Assembly: GCF_009663685.2 (NCBI RefSeq)
Contig: NZ_RCOG02000012.1
Span: forward strand, 422,056-486,055
DNA: 64,000 bases
Source: Cupriavidus sp. U2
GTDB taxonomy: Bacteria; Pseudomonadota; Gammaproteobacteria; Burkholderiales; Burkholderiaceae
Direction: 5' to 3'
Shown here: positions 17,906 to 27,100 of the stretch, in pieces
Numbering within the stretch: position 1 is the first letter of the stretch
Layout of the letters: each line of letters begins with the position of its first letter
Notes under the pieces: generated by a model
Databases searched by the model: none
What the model saw: the letters and a program-made list of their open reading frames with translations, nothing else
Told to the model about the DNA's origin: nothing
Program-made: the position numbers and the translations under genes

Positions 17906-18066
17906 GTCTCCTTGCGTGCTGTCGCCGGTGCATCCAGGCTGTCGTCGATCATGCGGCAGGCAAGTTCCAGTGCCGCCCGGGCACTGGTCGGCGGCAAGCC
18001 CGACGACATGGCCAGGCGCACGGCAATCGCCGCCAGGCGTCCTTCCTCGTAGCTGGGATGTTCCAT
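17800..18066 (-). CDS. Small hypothetical protein overlapping the radical SAM gene end
   Basis: I do not recognise this 88-residue protein. The first ~53 residues look like a compact helical domain (EEGRLAAIAVRLAMSSGLPP, AALELACRMIDDSLD). The last ~35 residues, encoded opposite the radical SAM 3' end, are low-complexity. It is called a gene because AAGGAG lies 6 nt before the ATG and a plausible promoter lies upstream. The convergent overlap is 106 bp. An earlier natural stop is absent, so the tail may be poorly constrained. Confidence 0.55.
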   Translation of the reverse strand: MEHPSYEEGRLAAIAVRLAMSSGLPPTSARAALELACRMIDDSLDAPATARKETQKSEPCLSSPPHGRVDRVGLGGGLNRDVSSSKRL

Positions 18067-18155
18067 CAGCGTCTCCTTCGCAGCCCTGCAGCGGTGCAGT
18101 GCCGCCTGTCATTTGGACCTAAGCAGTATGGTCGTTTTACGAGTTATCGACAGGC

Positions 18156-18184
18156 TTATTGCGTGGGGTCTTGCGATCGGTCAA
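18156..18184 (-). promoter_or_regulatory. Candidate promoter for the 18066 small gene
   Basis: On the minus strand, TTGACC (18184-18179), exactly 17 nt, then CAATAA (18161-18156). This lies 90 nt upstream of the small gene's ATG. Confidence 0.35.
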
Positions 18185-18191
18185 AGGGGCG

Positions 18192-18752
18192 CTATTCCTG
18201 TGACAGCGCCTTGGCGGCTTCGACCTGCGATTCGAAGAAGGCCTGGAAGCTGATCGCCAGCCCGGCCATCAGCAGGCCCGTGCCGATCATCAGCGAGAGG
18301 ATGACGAGAATCACCACCGGCCAGCCCGAGCGCGTGGGCGTACCGTGCGCGTTATAGCGGGCATCCCATTTATCGTCGGGCCGCAGGCCGAATACGATGG
18401 CGGTCAGGAAGGCGCTGATGACCGATACGCCACCCGCCACGGCAAACATCCAGCTCAGGGCCGGATTGCCGGCGCCCACGATCAGCGAGGTCACGCCGAT
18501 GGCACCCGCTGCCGTGGCCAGCAGATGGGCCCAGCCGAACGGGTCACGCAGACCTTTCAGATAAAAGCGATGTGCTCCGAGGCTGCCAAGCAGGAAGGCC
18601 AGCGCAACGGTGATCAATTTGGATTTTCCGCCACGCGCTGTGGGTGGGCTGGCGGGTTCACGGGCAATGGCGGGGGCTTGGCTGGCGGCAGGCATCGTAG
18701 GCGAGGCTAGGCGAACGGAAAATCCCTTCGATGCCGGCGGCATCGGCGCCAT
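18192..18752 (-). CDS. TM2-domain membrane protein
   Basis: About 186 residues. A Pro/Ala/Ser-rich N-terminal stretch is followed by a TM2 domain (KSKLITVALAFLLGSLGAHRFYLKG), which has two hydrophobic segments joined by the GAHRFYLG turn. Two more hydrophobic segments follow (about residues 80-115 and 140-165). TM2 proteins are common in bacterial membranes but have no general assigned function. The ATG at 18752 was chosen because it lies 7 nt after the stop of the small membrane-protein gene, allowing coupled translation; ATGs at 18743 and 18695 are alternatives. Confidence 0.75.
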   Translation of the reverse strand: MAPMPPASKGFSVRLASPTMPAASQAPAIAREPASPPTARGGKSKLITVALAFLLGSLGAHRFYLKGLRDPFGWAHLLATAAGAIGVTSLIVGAGNPALSWMFAVAGGVSVISAFLTAIVFGLRPDDKWDARYNAHGTPTRSGWPVVILVILSLMIGTGLLMAGLAISFQAFFESQVEAAKALSQE

Positions 18753-18759
18753 TGTAGCG

Positions 18760-18909
18760 TCAGGACGGCCAGATCGACGCCAGGGCACCGGCCACCATTT
18801 TGGAGATATGCGTTTCGCTGTACAGCACCAGGGTCAGCATCAGCATGAACAGCAGCGACAATGACAACTGGCCCGCGTGTCGGGCCAGGTCGTGAAGAAG
18901 GGGAGACAT
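18760..18909 (-). CDS. Small single-pass membrane protein (49 residues)
   Basis: This short frame encodes MSPLLHDLARHAGQLS, then a strongly hydrophobic helix (about residues 16-30, LSLLFMLMLTLVLY) and a short polar C-terminus ending in ASIWPS. A GAGG sits 8 nt before the ATG. The stop is only 7 nt before the TM2-domain gene, so the two probably form one operon. I do not recognise a family. Evidence is limited to the start signal, hydrophobic profile and spacing. Confidence 0.6.
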   Translation of the reverse strand: MSPLLHDLARHAGQLSLSLLFMLMLTLVLYSETHISKMVAGALASIWPS

Positions 18910-19092
18910 GATGAACCTCGACAGATCGTTCTTGTGGAGGCCGCGCCCAGCCTCCGGGACCCGGACAGTGGGTGCCGGGCAGAGGCAGGTCAGTTTGATT
19001 GCCGTCCGCGCAACAACGGCACGCTGGAGATCCCGGACAGCGCCGGGCGGCAGCCTGTGCGGCGTTTTCTGGCACGCACGTCAAGACTGACC

Positions 19093-19121
19093 ATGAAAAA
19101 AGGCCGGAAGTTCCGGCCTTT
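19093..19121 (-). terminator. Intrinsic terminator of the 19559 gene
   Basis: AAAGGCCGGAA / TTCCGGCCTTT form an 11-bp stem with a 1-nt centre, so about 9-10 bp can pair. On the minus strand it is followed by a T6 run. It sits 25 nt past the stop of the minus-strand gene. Confidence 0.75.
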
Positions 19122-19145
19122 GGGGTGGGCTTCTCGGGAAGTGCG

Positions 19146-19559
19146 TCAGCGTCCGCCGTCGCGGCCGCGCGCCTGCCAGCCGGGTCCGACGTGGGCGGGG
19201 CGCATCTCGGTGCCGCGCATCGAAGCGTCGCCACCGTTGTTGCGATCGGCGCCGCCGGACTGGCGTGCGGACCGTTCATCGCTCTGGCCGCCTGGGCCAG
19301 GCGGGCGGCCACTCAGCCGGTCGTCATTGCGCGCGCGCTGTTCCATCCGGTCGATCTGCGCCTGTACGTGATCGCGGTTTTCCGCGCGTACGCTGGCAAC
19401 GTCCCACCCGGGGCCCACACGGCCCATACGAACCGGATGCTCGGCGAAGGCGCGCTGCCAGAAGGCAACTTGTGCGTGGCTGGTGGCAACTGTGCCAACC
19501 AGGCCGATGACGGCCACGGCACCAGCCACCAGATGGCGCAGGTGGGGGCGTGTAAGCAT
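19146..19559 (-). CDS. Exported Arg/Gly-rich hypothetical protein
   Basis: A 137-residue protein. The signal peptide runs through about residue 30, with likely cleavage after SHA (ATSHAQ). The mature part has a basic region (MEQRARNDDRLSGRPPGPGG) and a Gly/Arg/Asn-rich, probably disordered C-terminus ending in GRDGGR. No enzyme motif is visible and I do not recognise the family. The ATG at 19559 is used; a TTG at 19571 has a better-placed AGGA and is an alternative. A clear terminator follows it, which supports a real transcription unit. Confidence 0.6.
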   Translation of the reverse strand: MLTRPHLRHLVAGAVAVIGLVGTVATSHAQVAFWQRAFAEHPVRMGRVGPGWDVASVRAENRDHVQAQIDRMEQRARNDDRLSGRPPGPGGQSDERSARQSGGADRNNGGDASMRGTEMRPAHVGPGWQARGRDGGR

Positions 19560-20021
19560 GCGGAATCCCAATGTCCTGTAGCAGGTGATGAGTCAGGCGT
19601 TGGTTCATGGTACGCAGCGGGGCTGTGATGGCCTATGCGAAACCCGTTACTGGTGTAACGGATTGTTTCGTCATTTTTGCCACGTTTGGCGGGTCAGCCG
19701 AGACCCCGCGTCGCGTCTCGGCTGGCGCCGATTAGAGCCCTGATTCGAGGCGTGCAGGAATGCTGCTTCCAGGCGAAAATGCCAGCGCGAGGGCGGTCAT
19801 CGCGCGGCACAGGCCCCTCGCGCCAGAAAAGTGTCGATTCGGGCTCGCGGCATACCGCCGGTCCGCGGTTTCCCCACCACGCCATGCCGCAATTGTTGCG
19901 TCAACGGCGCTCCGCACGGGCGGTATCATGCTGGAAAGCCCTAAGTGTTTGTTTGGACTCGGGAAGTGGGCTATACTCTTGCGTTTCGTGTTCGCACACC
20001 CCGTTTTTTCGAGGAATTAAC
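19560..20021. other. 462-bp intergenic region with inverted repeats
   Basis: No convincing gene is seen here. It holds a 7-bp inverted repeat CCGTTAC / GTAACGG with a 4-nt loop (19644-19661) and a 10-bp one, CAGCCGAGAC / GTCTCGGCTG, with a 10-nt loop (19695-19724). The rpsP promoter candidate lies at its right end. Both repeats could be operators or RNA hairpins. Confidence 0.6.
19949..19977 (+). promoter_or_regulatory. Candidate promoter of rpsP-rimM-trmD-rplS
   Basis: TTGTTT (19949-19954), 17 nt, TATACT (19972-19977) would start transcription about 40 nt before the rpsP ATG. Confidence 0.6.
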
Positions 20022-20276
20022 ATGGTCGTAATCCGTCTGGCTCGCGGCGGCAGCAAGAAGCGCCCGTTCTTCAACATCGTTGCTACCGATTCGCGCAACC
20101 GTCGCGATGGCCGTTTCATCGAGCGCGTTGGCTTCTACAACCCGCTGGCTTCCGACAAGGAAGAAGGCCTGCGCGTTGCGCAAGACCGTCTTGCTTACTG
20201 GCAAGGCGTTGGCGCCCAACTGTCGCCGACCGTTGCCCGCCTGGTCAAGCAAGCCGCCGTCAAGGCTGCTGCCTGA
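20022..20276 (+). CDS. rpsP: 30S ribosomal protein S16
   Basis: An 84-residue protein with the typical start [20 protein letters not shown] and [12 protein letters not shown]. It binds 16S rRNA early in 30S assembly. GAGGAATTAAC precedes the ATG. It is the first gene of the conserved rpsP-rimM-trmD-rplS operon, 59 nt ahead of rimM. Confidence 0.98.
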   Translation: MVVIRLARGGSKKRPFFNIVATDSRNRRDGRFIERVGFYNPLASDKEEGLRVAQDRLAYWQGVGAQLSPTVARLVKQAAVKAAA

Positions 20277-20335
20277 TAGTTGTTCAGGCGCACCCGCTTG
20301 CGGTGCGCGCTGACGCGTAAAGACGCTCCGCCAAC

Positions 20336-21004
20336 GTGACTGGCAACGCCACCGGCCGCAAGCCGCTGAACCTGTCGACTGCCGCCACGCAAGGTGGCAC
20401 CGCCGGCCGGCCAGCAAAGCTGCCTGCCTCGCTGCTGTTCACGGACAGCCTGCCGGACGATCTCGTCGAGGTTGGCTACGTGGGCGCCGCATATGGCATC
20501 CGGGGCTGGATCAAGGTCCAGCCGCATGCGGACGACGCCTCCGCATTGCTGCATGCCCGCCGCTGGTGGCTGCTGCGTGCGCCGGCTGCCGGTGTGGTCA
20601 CGGCGCCTGCCGAGGCGGCGGAAGCTGTCAGCGTCAAGATTTCCCAGTCGCGGGAACATAGCGGTACCGTGGTGGCGCAAGCCACCGGCGTTTCGGATCG
20701 CAATGTGGCGGAAATGCTCAAGGGCCGCCGCGTCTGGATCCGGCGTGCGGATTTTCCCGCGCCGGAAGAAGGTGAGTTTTACTGGGTCGACCTGATCGGT
20801 TGCGCCGTGGTCAACGAGCAGGGCGAATCGCTCGGCAACGTGACCGGGCTGATCGACAACGGCGCCCACCAGATCCTACAGGTGGCATACCAGCTGCCGG
20901 ACGGCAAGGCCGCTGAGCGGCTGATCCCGTTTGTCGACGCATTCCTGCGCGCGGTCGATACGTCGGCCCGGCGCATCGTGGTCGACTGGGGGCTGGACTA
21001 CTGA
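20336..21004 (+). CDS. rimM: 16S rRNA-processing / ribosome maturation factor
   Basis: A 222-residue protein. The N-terminal RimM barrel is around [20 protein letters not shown] (about residues 43-62) and the C-terminal PRC-barrel is around [13 protein letters not shown]. It assists 30S head maturation and binds S19. It starts at GTG 20336, giving ~30 residues before the conserved domain, longer than E. coli RimM (182). No strong Shine-Dalgarno is visible, so the start is uncertain although the frame is not. Confidence 0.93.
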   Translation: MTGNATGRKPLNLSTAATQGGTAGRPAKLPASLLFTDSLPDDLVEVGYVGAAYGIRGWIKVQPHADDASALLHARRWWLLRAPAAGVVTAPAEAAEAVSVKISQSREHSGTVVAQATGVSDRNVAEMLKGRRVWIRRADFPAPEEGEFYWVDLIGCAVVNEQGESLGNVTGLIDNGAHQILQVAYQLPDGKAAERLIPFVDAFLRAVDTSARRIVVDWGLDY

Positions 21005-21035
21005 CGTTCCTGAATTGCCGTCGAGGGAGGCGCTG

Positions 21036-21818
21036 ATGCAGTTCGATGTAATCACGCTGTTTCCCGAGATGTTTCGCGCGCTGACCGACTGGGGTATCAC
21101 CAGCCGGGCGGCGAAGCAGCAGCGTTATGCGCTGCGCACCTGGAATCCCCGCGACTTCACGGTCGACAATTACCGTACGATCGACGATCGCCCCTACGGC
21201 GGCGGGCCTGGCATGGTGATGCTGGGCAAGCCGCTAGAAGATGCGATCGATGCCGCCAGCGCGGCACAGTCGGACGCTGGTGTCGAGCGGCCGCACGTGG
21301 TGCTGATGTCGCCGCAAGGCGCGACGCTGAACCATGGCAAGGTCATGGAACTGGCGCAGCGCCCGGGGCTGGTGCTGCTGTGCGGGCGGTACGAGGCGAT
21401 TGATCAGCGCCTGATCGACCGTCGCGTGGACGAGGAAATCAGCCTCGGCGATTTCGTGCTGTCGGGTGGCGAACTGCCTGCGATGGCGCTGATCGACGCG
21501 GTGGTGCGGCATCTGCCCGGTGTGCTGGGCGATGCGCAGTCGGCGGTGCAGGACAGCTTCGTCAATGGCCTGCTCGACTGTCCGCATTACACGCGGCCGG
21601 AAGAATATGAAGGTGTGCGGGTGCCCGATGTGTTGCTCGGGGGCCATCATGCCGAGATTGAAAAATGGCGGCGCCAGCAGGCGCTGGCCAATACCGCGCG
21701 CAAGCGTCCCGATCTGATCGTGGCGGCGCGCGCGCAAGGGTTGTTGTCCAAGGCCGACGAGAAATACCTGTCGACCCTGGCAGCGAAAGCAGGGCAGGAG
21801 TTCGCTCCTGCCAAGTGA
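21036..21818 (+). CDS. trmD: tRNA (guanine37-N1)-methyltransferase
   Basis: A 260-residue SPOUT methyltransferase. It starts [16 protein letters not shown] and carries [27 protein letters not shown] and [17 protein letters not shown], which form the knotted SAM-binding site. It methylates G37 of tRNAs reading CNN and prevents +1 frameshifting. GAGGGAGG precedes the ATG. It is the third gene of the rpsP operon. Confidence 0.97.
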   Translation: MQFDVITLFPEMFRALTDWGITSRAAKQQRYALRTWNPRDFTVDNYRTIDDRPYGGGPGMVMLGKPLEDAIDAASAAQSDAGVERPHVVLMSPQGATLNHGKVMELAQRPGLVLLCGRYEAIDQRLIDRRVDEEISLGDFVLSGGELPAMALIDAVVRHLPGVLGDAQSAVQDSFVNGLLDCPHYTRPEEYEGVRVPDVLLGGHHAEIEKWRRQQALANTARKRPDLIVAARAQGLLSKADEKYLSTLAAKAGQEFAPAK

Positions 21819-21884
21819 AACCCCATCCTCTGCCGGGGCCCGAATATGGGTATTAACGCCGGTAAGATGGTTAAGGAGAAAACG

Positions 21885-22277
21885 ATGAACCTCATCGAGC
21901 AAATCGAGAAGGAAGAGATCGCGCGTCTGACCGCGAACAAGACCATCCCCGCATTCGCACCTGGCGACACCGTGATCGTCAACGTGAACGTGGTGGAAGG
22001 TAACCGCAAGCGCGTGCAGGCTTACGAAGGCGTGGTGATCGCCAAGCGTAACCGTGGTCTGAACAGCTCCTTCATCGTGCGCAAGATCTCGTCGGGTGAA
22101 GGCGTGGAACGTACGTTCCAGCTGTACTCGCCGCTGATCGCCGGCATCGAAGTGAAGCGTCGCGGTGACGTCCGTCGCGCGAAGCTGTACTACCTGCGCG
22201 AGCGTTCGGGCAAGTCGGCACGTATCAAGGAAAAGCTGGTGACGAAGGCCAAGGCCGCTGCCGTCGCCGCAGAATAA
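21885..22277 (+). CDS. rplS: 50S ribosomal protein L19
   Basis: A 130-residue protein starting [15 protein letters not shown], with the L19 core around [20 protein letters not shown] and [16 protein letters not shown]. It sits at the 30S-50S interface. AAGGAG lies 7 nt before the ATG. It is the last gene of the operon, followed by a strong terminator. Confidence 0.98.
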   Translation: MNLIEQIEKEEIARLTANKTIPAFAPGDTVIVNVNVVEGNRKRVQAYEGVVIAKRNRGLNSSFIVRKISSGEGVERTFQLYSPLIAGIEVKRRGDVRRAKLYYLRERSGKSARIKEKLVTKAKAAAVAAE

Positions 22278-22325
22278 GCTTTTCCGCGCCACGCACCGGG
22301 CAACCGGTGCCCAGCCGGCATTGCG

Positions 22326-22350
22326 AAGGACACCCTCGGGTGTCCTTTTT
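22326..22350 (+). terminator. Intrinsic terminator of the rpsP operon
   Basis: AAGGACACC / GGTGTCCTT with a small loop, followed by TTT, lies about 50 nt after the rplS stop. Confidence 0.88.
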
Positions 22351-22425
22351 GCATTTCCGGCGATGCGCCATGAACCATCATGTTGCGATGCAACATTCTG
22401 ACGTTCTGTCATACTTGACGACGTT

Positions 22426-23106
22426 ATGCGCCCCAAATTCGATCCTGAGGCGCTGCCGGTTATCGAGACCGACAGCCGCCGCGCGCCGCTCAGTGCGCCG
22501 CGCATGCAACCCGATTTCATCCGGCACCGGCTGCTGTCGCCGCCGGCGTGGGAGCCCGAGCTGACCGACGAGTCGCGCGTCTACGATCGCACCCGCGGGT
22601 TGCGGCAAGCTTCGGTGCTGGTGCCGCTGGTCGAACACCCGGACGGCCTGACCGTGCTGCTGACCCAGCGCAATGCGAACTTGAACGCACATGCCGGCCA
22701 GATCAGCTTCCCGGGCGGCAGCCAGGAAACCTTTGACGCCGACCGCATTGCCACGGCCCTGCGCGAGACCGAGGAGGAAATCGGTCTCAAGCGGGACTTC
22801 ATCGAGGTTCTGGGATCGTTGCCGGACTACATCACCGGCACGGGCTTCCACGTGAGCCCGGTGGTGGGCCTGGTTCATACCGGCTTCACGCTGCAGCCCG
22901 ATGCGGGCGAGGTGGCCGAAATCTTCGAGGTGCCGCTGGCGTTCCTGATGGACCCCGCACGGCACGAGCGCCGCCTGCTGCGCTGGGAAGGCGGCGAGCG
23001 CCAGTTCTATTCGATGCCGTATCCGCGCGAGGGCGGCGGCCATCGCTTCATCTGGGGCGCGACGGCCGGCATGCTACGCAATCTCTACCACTTGCTGGCC
23101 GCCTGA
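22426..23106 (+). CDS. Nudix hydrolase, CoA pyrophosphatase (NudL) type
   Basis: A 226-residue protein with a Nudix box, GGSQETFDADRIATAL followed by RETEEEIGL (GX5EX7REUXEEXGU pattern). It is preceded by LLTQRNANLNAHAGQISFPGG, the UPF0035/NudL signature. Members cleave CoA and related dinucleotides to phosphopantetheine and 3',5'-ADP. It stands alone after the rplS terminator and ends 3 bp from the convergent trhO gene. Confidence 0.88.
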   Translation: MRPKFDPEALPVIETDSRRAPLSAPRMQPDFIRHRLLSPPAWEPELTDESRVYDRTRGLRQASVLVPLVEHPDGLTVLLTQRNANLNAHAGQISFPGGSQETFDADRIATALRETEEEIGLKRDFIEVLGSLPDYITGTGFHVSPVVGLVHTGFTLQPDAGEVAEIFEVPLAFLMDPARHERRLLRWEGGERQFYSMPYPREGGGHRFIWGATAGMLRNLYHLLAA

Positions 23107-23109
23107 GGA

Positions 23110-23961
23110 TCAGGCGGCGGCAGGGGCGACGGCAGTGTCGGCGCAGTGCGGGCAGCTCTGGCCCACGACATACTTCGGGTGCTGCTGCTCCTCGGGCGTC
23201 ACCACGGCGCGGCAGGCAAAGCACTGCACCGGGCCGGCCGGCTCCAGATTCGGGTTCAGCGCGGTGCGGTAGTCGAACACAAAGCAGTCGCCGTGGTAGT
23301 GGCTGCCGCCGACTTCCTCGAAATACTTGAGGATGCCGCCTTCGAGCTGGTACACGCGCTCGATGCCCACTTCCTGCATGTGGATGGCTGCCTTTTCGCA
23401 GCGAATGCCGCCCGTGCAGAACGACACCACGGTCTTGCCGTCGAGCGCCGCCCGGTTTTCGGCCACGGCGGTCGGAAACTCGCTGAATTTCGTGATGTTG
23501 TATTCGACCGCATCGTCGAACGTCCCCACCGCGACTTCGAAATCGTTGCGCGTGTCGAGCATCACCACCGGGCGGCCTTCGTCGTCATGGCCCTGGTCGA
23601 GCCAGCGTTTGAGATCCACCGGGCGCACCGACGGCGCACGGCCGGCTTCCGGCCGGATCAGCGGCATCTTCATGGTGATGATTTCCTTCTTGGCACGCAC
23701 CAGCATGCGCTTGAAGGGCTGGTTTTCCGACAGGCTTTCCTTGGGGACGATATCGGCGAAGCGGGCATCGGCGTGCAGCCACGCCATGAAACCGTCGATC
23801 TGCCCGCGGGTGCCGGCCAGGAACATGTTGATGCCTTCCGGCGCCAGCAGGATCGTGCCTTTCAGTCCCGCCGCCTCGCAGCACTCGCGCATGGCGGGGC
23901 GCAGGGTCTCGATATCGTCGAGCGTGACGAACTTGTAAGCCGAAATGTTGACGATCTGCAT
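23110..23961 (-). CDS. trhO: tRNA uridine-34 hydroxylase (rhodanese family)
   Basis: A 283-residue protein with an N-terminal UPF0176 domain and a rhodanese domain. The active-site loop is [13 protein letters not shown]-terminal Cys-rich segment ([16 protein letters not shown]) looks like a metal-binding extension. The TrhO/YceA family makes 5-hydroxyuridine at tRNA position 34. The start [12 protein letters not shown] matches the family. Confidence 0.92.
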   Translation of the reverse strand: MQIVNISAYKFVTLDDIETLRPAMRECCEAAGLKGTILLAPEGINMFLAGTRGQIDGFMAWLHADARFADIVPKESLSENQPFKRMLVRAKKEIITMKMPLIRPEAGRAPSVRPVDLKRWLDQGHDDEGRPVVMLDTRNDFEVAVGTFDDAVEYNITKFSEFPTAVAENRAALDGKTVVSFCTGGIRCEKAAIHMQEVGIERVYQLEGGILKYFEEVGGSHYHGDCFVFDYRTALNPNLEPAGPVQCFACRAVVTPEEQQHPKYVVGQSCPHCADTAVAPAAA

Positions 23962-24178
23962 GGAATGATGCCGCCGGCCGGGCGCCGCAGGGTTGCTGCA
24001 GGGCGCGCCAGCGCGCTTGGTAACTGCCTGATTGGAAAGGCGAAATTATAGCCGCTTGGCGCCGCCCCCGAAACCCGCCGGCTGCGGGTCCGGTGAGTGG
24101 CGCGCGGGGCATGCCGAGGTGTTACTTTGCGAAAACTCTCAGAGTGAGCGGCGGGGGGAGCCGGTACAATGGCGCCCT

Positions 24179-27100
24179 ATGTCTGCACCCCGCTTTGTAC
24201 ACCTTCGCCTCCATTCCGAATACTCGGTGGTGGACGGCATCGTCCGTCTCGATGACGCCGTCAAGGCCGCTGCCAAGGACGGCATGGGCGCGCTCGCGCT
24301 GACCGACCTGGCCAACGCCTTCGGCCTGATCCGCTTCTACAAGGAAGCCCGTGGCAGCGGGATCAAGCCCGTGGTCGGCGCCGATGTGTGGCTGACCAAC
24401 GCCGATGACCGCGACAAGCCGGCACGCATGCAGCTGCTGGTGCAGGACCGCATCGGCTACCTGAACCTCTGCACGCTGCTGTCGCGCGCCTGGTTGAGCA
24501 ACCAGTATCGCGGTCGTGCCGAGCTGGAGCCGGGCTGGTTCGAGGAGCCGGGCGAGGAAGGCCTGCCGCTGGCCACCGGGCTGATCGCGCTGTCCGGCGC
24601 GATGGGCGGCGACGTCGGCCTGGCGCTGGCGAACGGCAATTCCGACGCGGCGCGCCGCGCGGCACGCCATTGGGCCACGGTGTTCCCGCAGCGGTTCTAC
24701 ATCGAACTGCAGCGCGCCGGGCATCCCGGCACCGACGCCTATGTGCAGCAGGCCGTGCAACTGGCCGCCGCGCTGCAGCTGCCGGTCGTCGCGACGCATC
24801 CGGTGCAGTTCATGACGCCGGACGATTTCACCGCGCACGAGGCACGCGTGTGCATCGCCGAAGGCGAGCTGCTGGCCAACCCGCGCCGCACCCGCAAGTT
24901 CACGACCGACCAGTACTTCAAGACGCAGGACGAGATGTGCGCGCTGTTCGCCGACATCCCGTCGGCGCTGCAGAACTCGGTCGAGATCGCCAAGCGATGC
25001 AACCTGACGCTGGAACTGGGCAAGCCGCGCCTGCCGCTGTTCCCGACGCCCGATGGCATGTCGCTGGACGACTACCTCGTGTTCATGGCCAAGGACGGCC
25101 TGGAAAAGCGCCTTGCCGTGCTGTTCCCCGACGAGGCCGAGCGCGAGAGCAAGCGCCCCGAGTACTACGCACGGCTCGAATTCGAGACCGGCACCATCAT
25201 CAAGATGGGCTTCCCGGGCTACTTCCTGATCGTGGCGGACTTTATCAACTGGGCCAAGAACAACGGCGTGCCGGTGGGGCCGGGCCGGGGGTCGGGCGCT
25301 GGCTCGCTGGTGGCCTACGCGCTGGGCATTACCGACCTGGACCCGCTCAAGTACGCGCTGCTGTTCGAGCGTTTCCTGAATCCGGAGCGGGTGTCGATGC
25401 CCGACTTCGATATCGACTTCTGCCAGCACGGCCGCGATCGCGTGATCACGTACGTCAAGGAAAAGTACGGCAAGGAAGCCGTGTCGCAGATCGCCACGTT
25501 CGGCACGATGGCCGCCAAGGCGGCGGTGCGCGACGTGGGCCGCGTGCTGGATCTGGGCTACGGCTTTGTCGACAGCGTGGCCAAGCTGATTCCGTTCAAG
25601 CCGGGCAAGCTGGTGACGCTGGAGGAAGCCAAGAAGGAAGAGCCGGCGCTGGCCGAGCGCGAACGCAACGAGGAAGAAGTCCGCCAGCTGCTGGAGCTTG
25701 CCCAGCGTGTGGAAGGCATGACGCGTAACGTCGGCATGCACGCCGGCGGCGTGCTGATCGCACCGGGCCGCCTGACCGATTTCTGCCCGCTGTACACGCA
25801 GGGCACCGACGGCATGAGCGGTGTGGTGAGCCAGTACGACAAGGACGACGTGGAAGCGGCCGGCCTGGTCAAGTTCGACTTTCTGGGCCTGACCACGCTG
25901 ACGATCCTGGACTGGGCCGAACGCTACATCCGCCGCCTGGACCCGAGCAAGACCGACTGGAACTGCAGCCAGATCCCGCTCGACGACGGCCCCGCGTTCG
26001 AGATCCTCAAGAGCGCCAACACGGTGGCGGTGTTCCAGCTGGAAAGCCGCGGCATGCAGGGCATGCTCAAGGACGCCAAGCCTGACCGCTTCGAGGACAT
26101 CATCGCGCTGGTGGCGCTGTACCGTCCGGGTCCGATGGACCTGATCCCCAGCTTCTGCGCCCGCAAGCACGGCCGCGAGAAGGTGGAATATCCGGACCCG
26201 CGCGTCGAGCCGGTGCTCAAGGAGACCTACGGCATCATGGTCTACCAGGAGCAGGTGATGCAGATGGCGCAGATCATCGGCGGCTACTCGCTGGGCGGCG
26301 CCGACCTGCTGCGCCGGGCCATGGGCAAGAAGAAGGCCGAGGAAATGGCCAAGCATCGCGAGCTGTTCCGCGAGGGGGCCGCGAAGAACGGGCTGAGCGC
26401 GCAGCAGGCCGACGACATCTTCGACCTGATGGAGAAGTTTGCGGGCTACGGCTTCAACAAGTCGCACGCGGCCGCCTACGCGCTGCTGGCGTACTACACG
26501 GCGTGGCTCAAGGCGCACCATCCGGCCGAATTCATGGCAGCCAACATGTCGCTGGCCATGGACGACACCGACAAGGTCAAGATCCTCTACGAGGATTGCC
26601 GCCTGAACAAGATCGTTGTCCTGCCGCCGGACGTCAATGCTAGCGAATACCGCTTTGCCCCGACCGATGCGAAGACCATCCGCTACGGCCTGGGCGGCAT
26701 CAAGGGATCGGGCCAGGGCGCCATCGAGGACATCCTGCGCGCGCGCGAAGAAAAGCCGTTCGAGGACCTGTTCGATTTCTGCGAGCGGGTGGACCGCCGC
26801 CAGGTCAACCGCCGCACGATCGAGGCGCTGATCCGCGCCGGCGCGTTCGACAGCCTCAATGACAACCGCGCGCAGCTGCTGGCCTCGGTGTCGATCGCGA
26901 TGGAAGCGGCCGAGCAGAAGGCGGAGTCGGCCAACCAGGTGTCGCTGTTCGATCTCATGGACGATGCCGGCGACGCCCATCGCCCGGCACTGATCGACGA
27001 ACCACGCTGGACGGCCAAGCGCACGCTGCAGGAAGAAAAGCAGGCGCTGGGCTACTACTTCTCGGGCCACCTGTTCGACGCCTCGCGCGACGAGGTGCGC

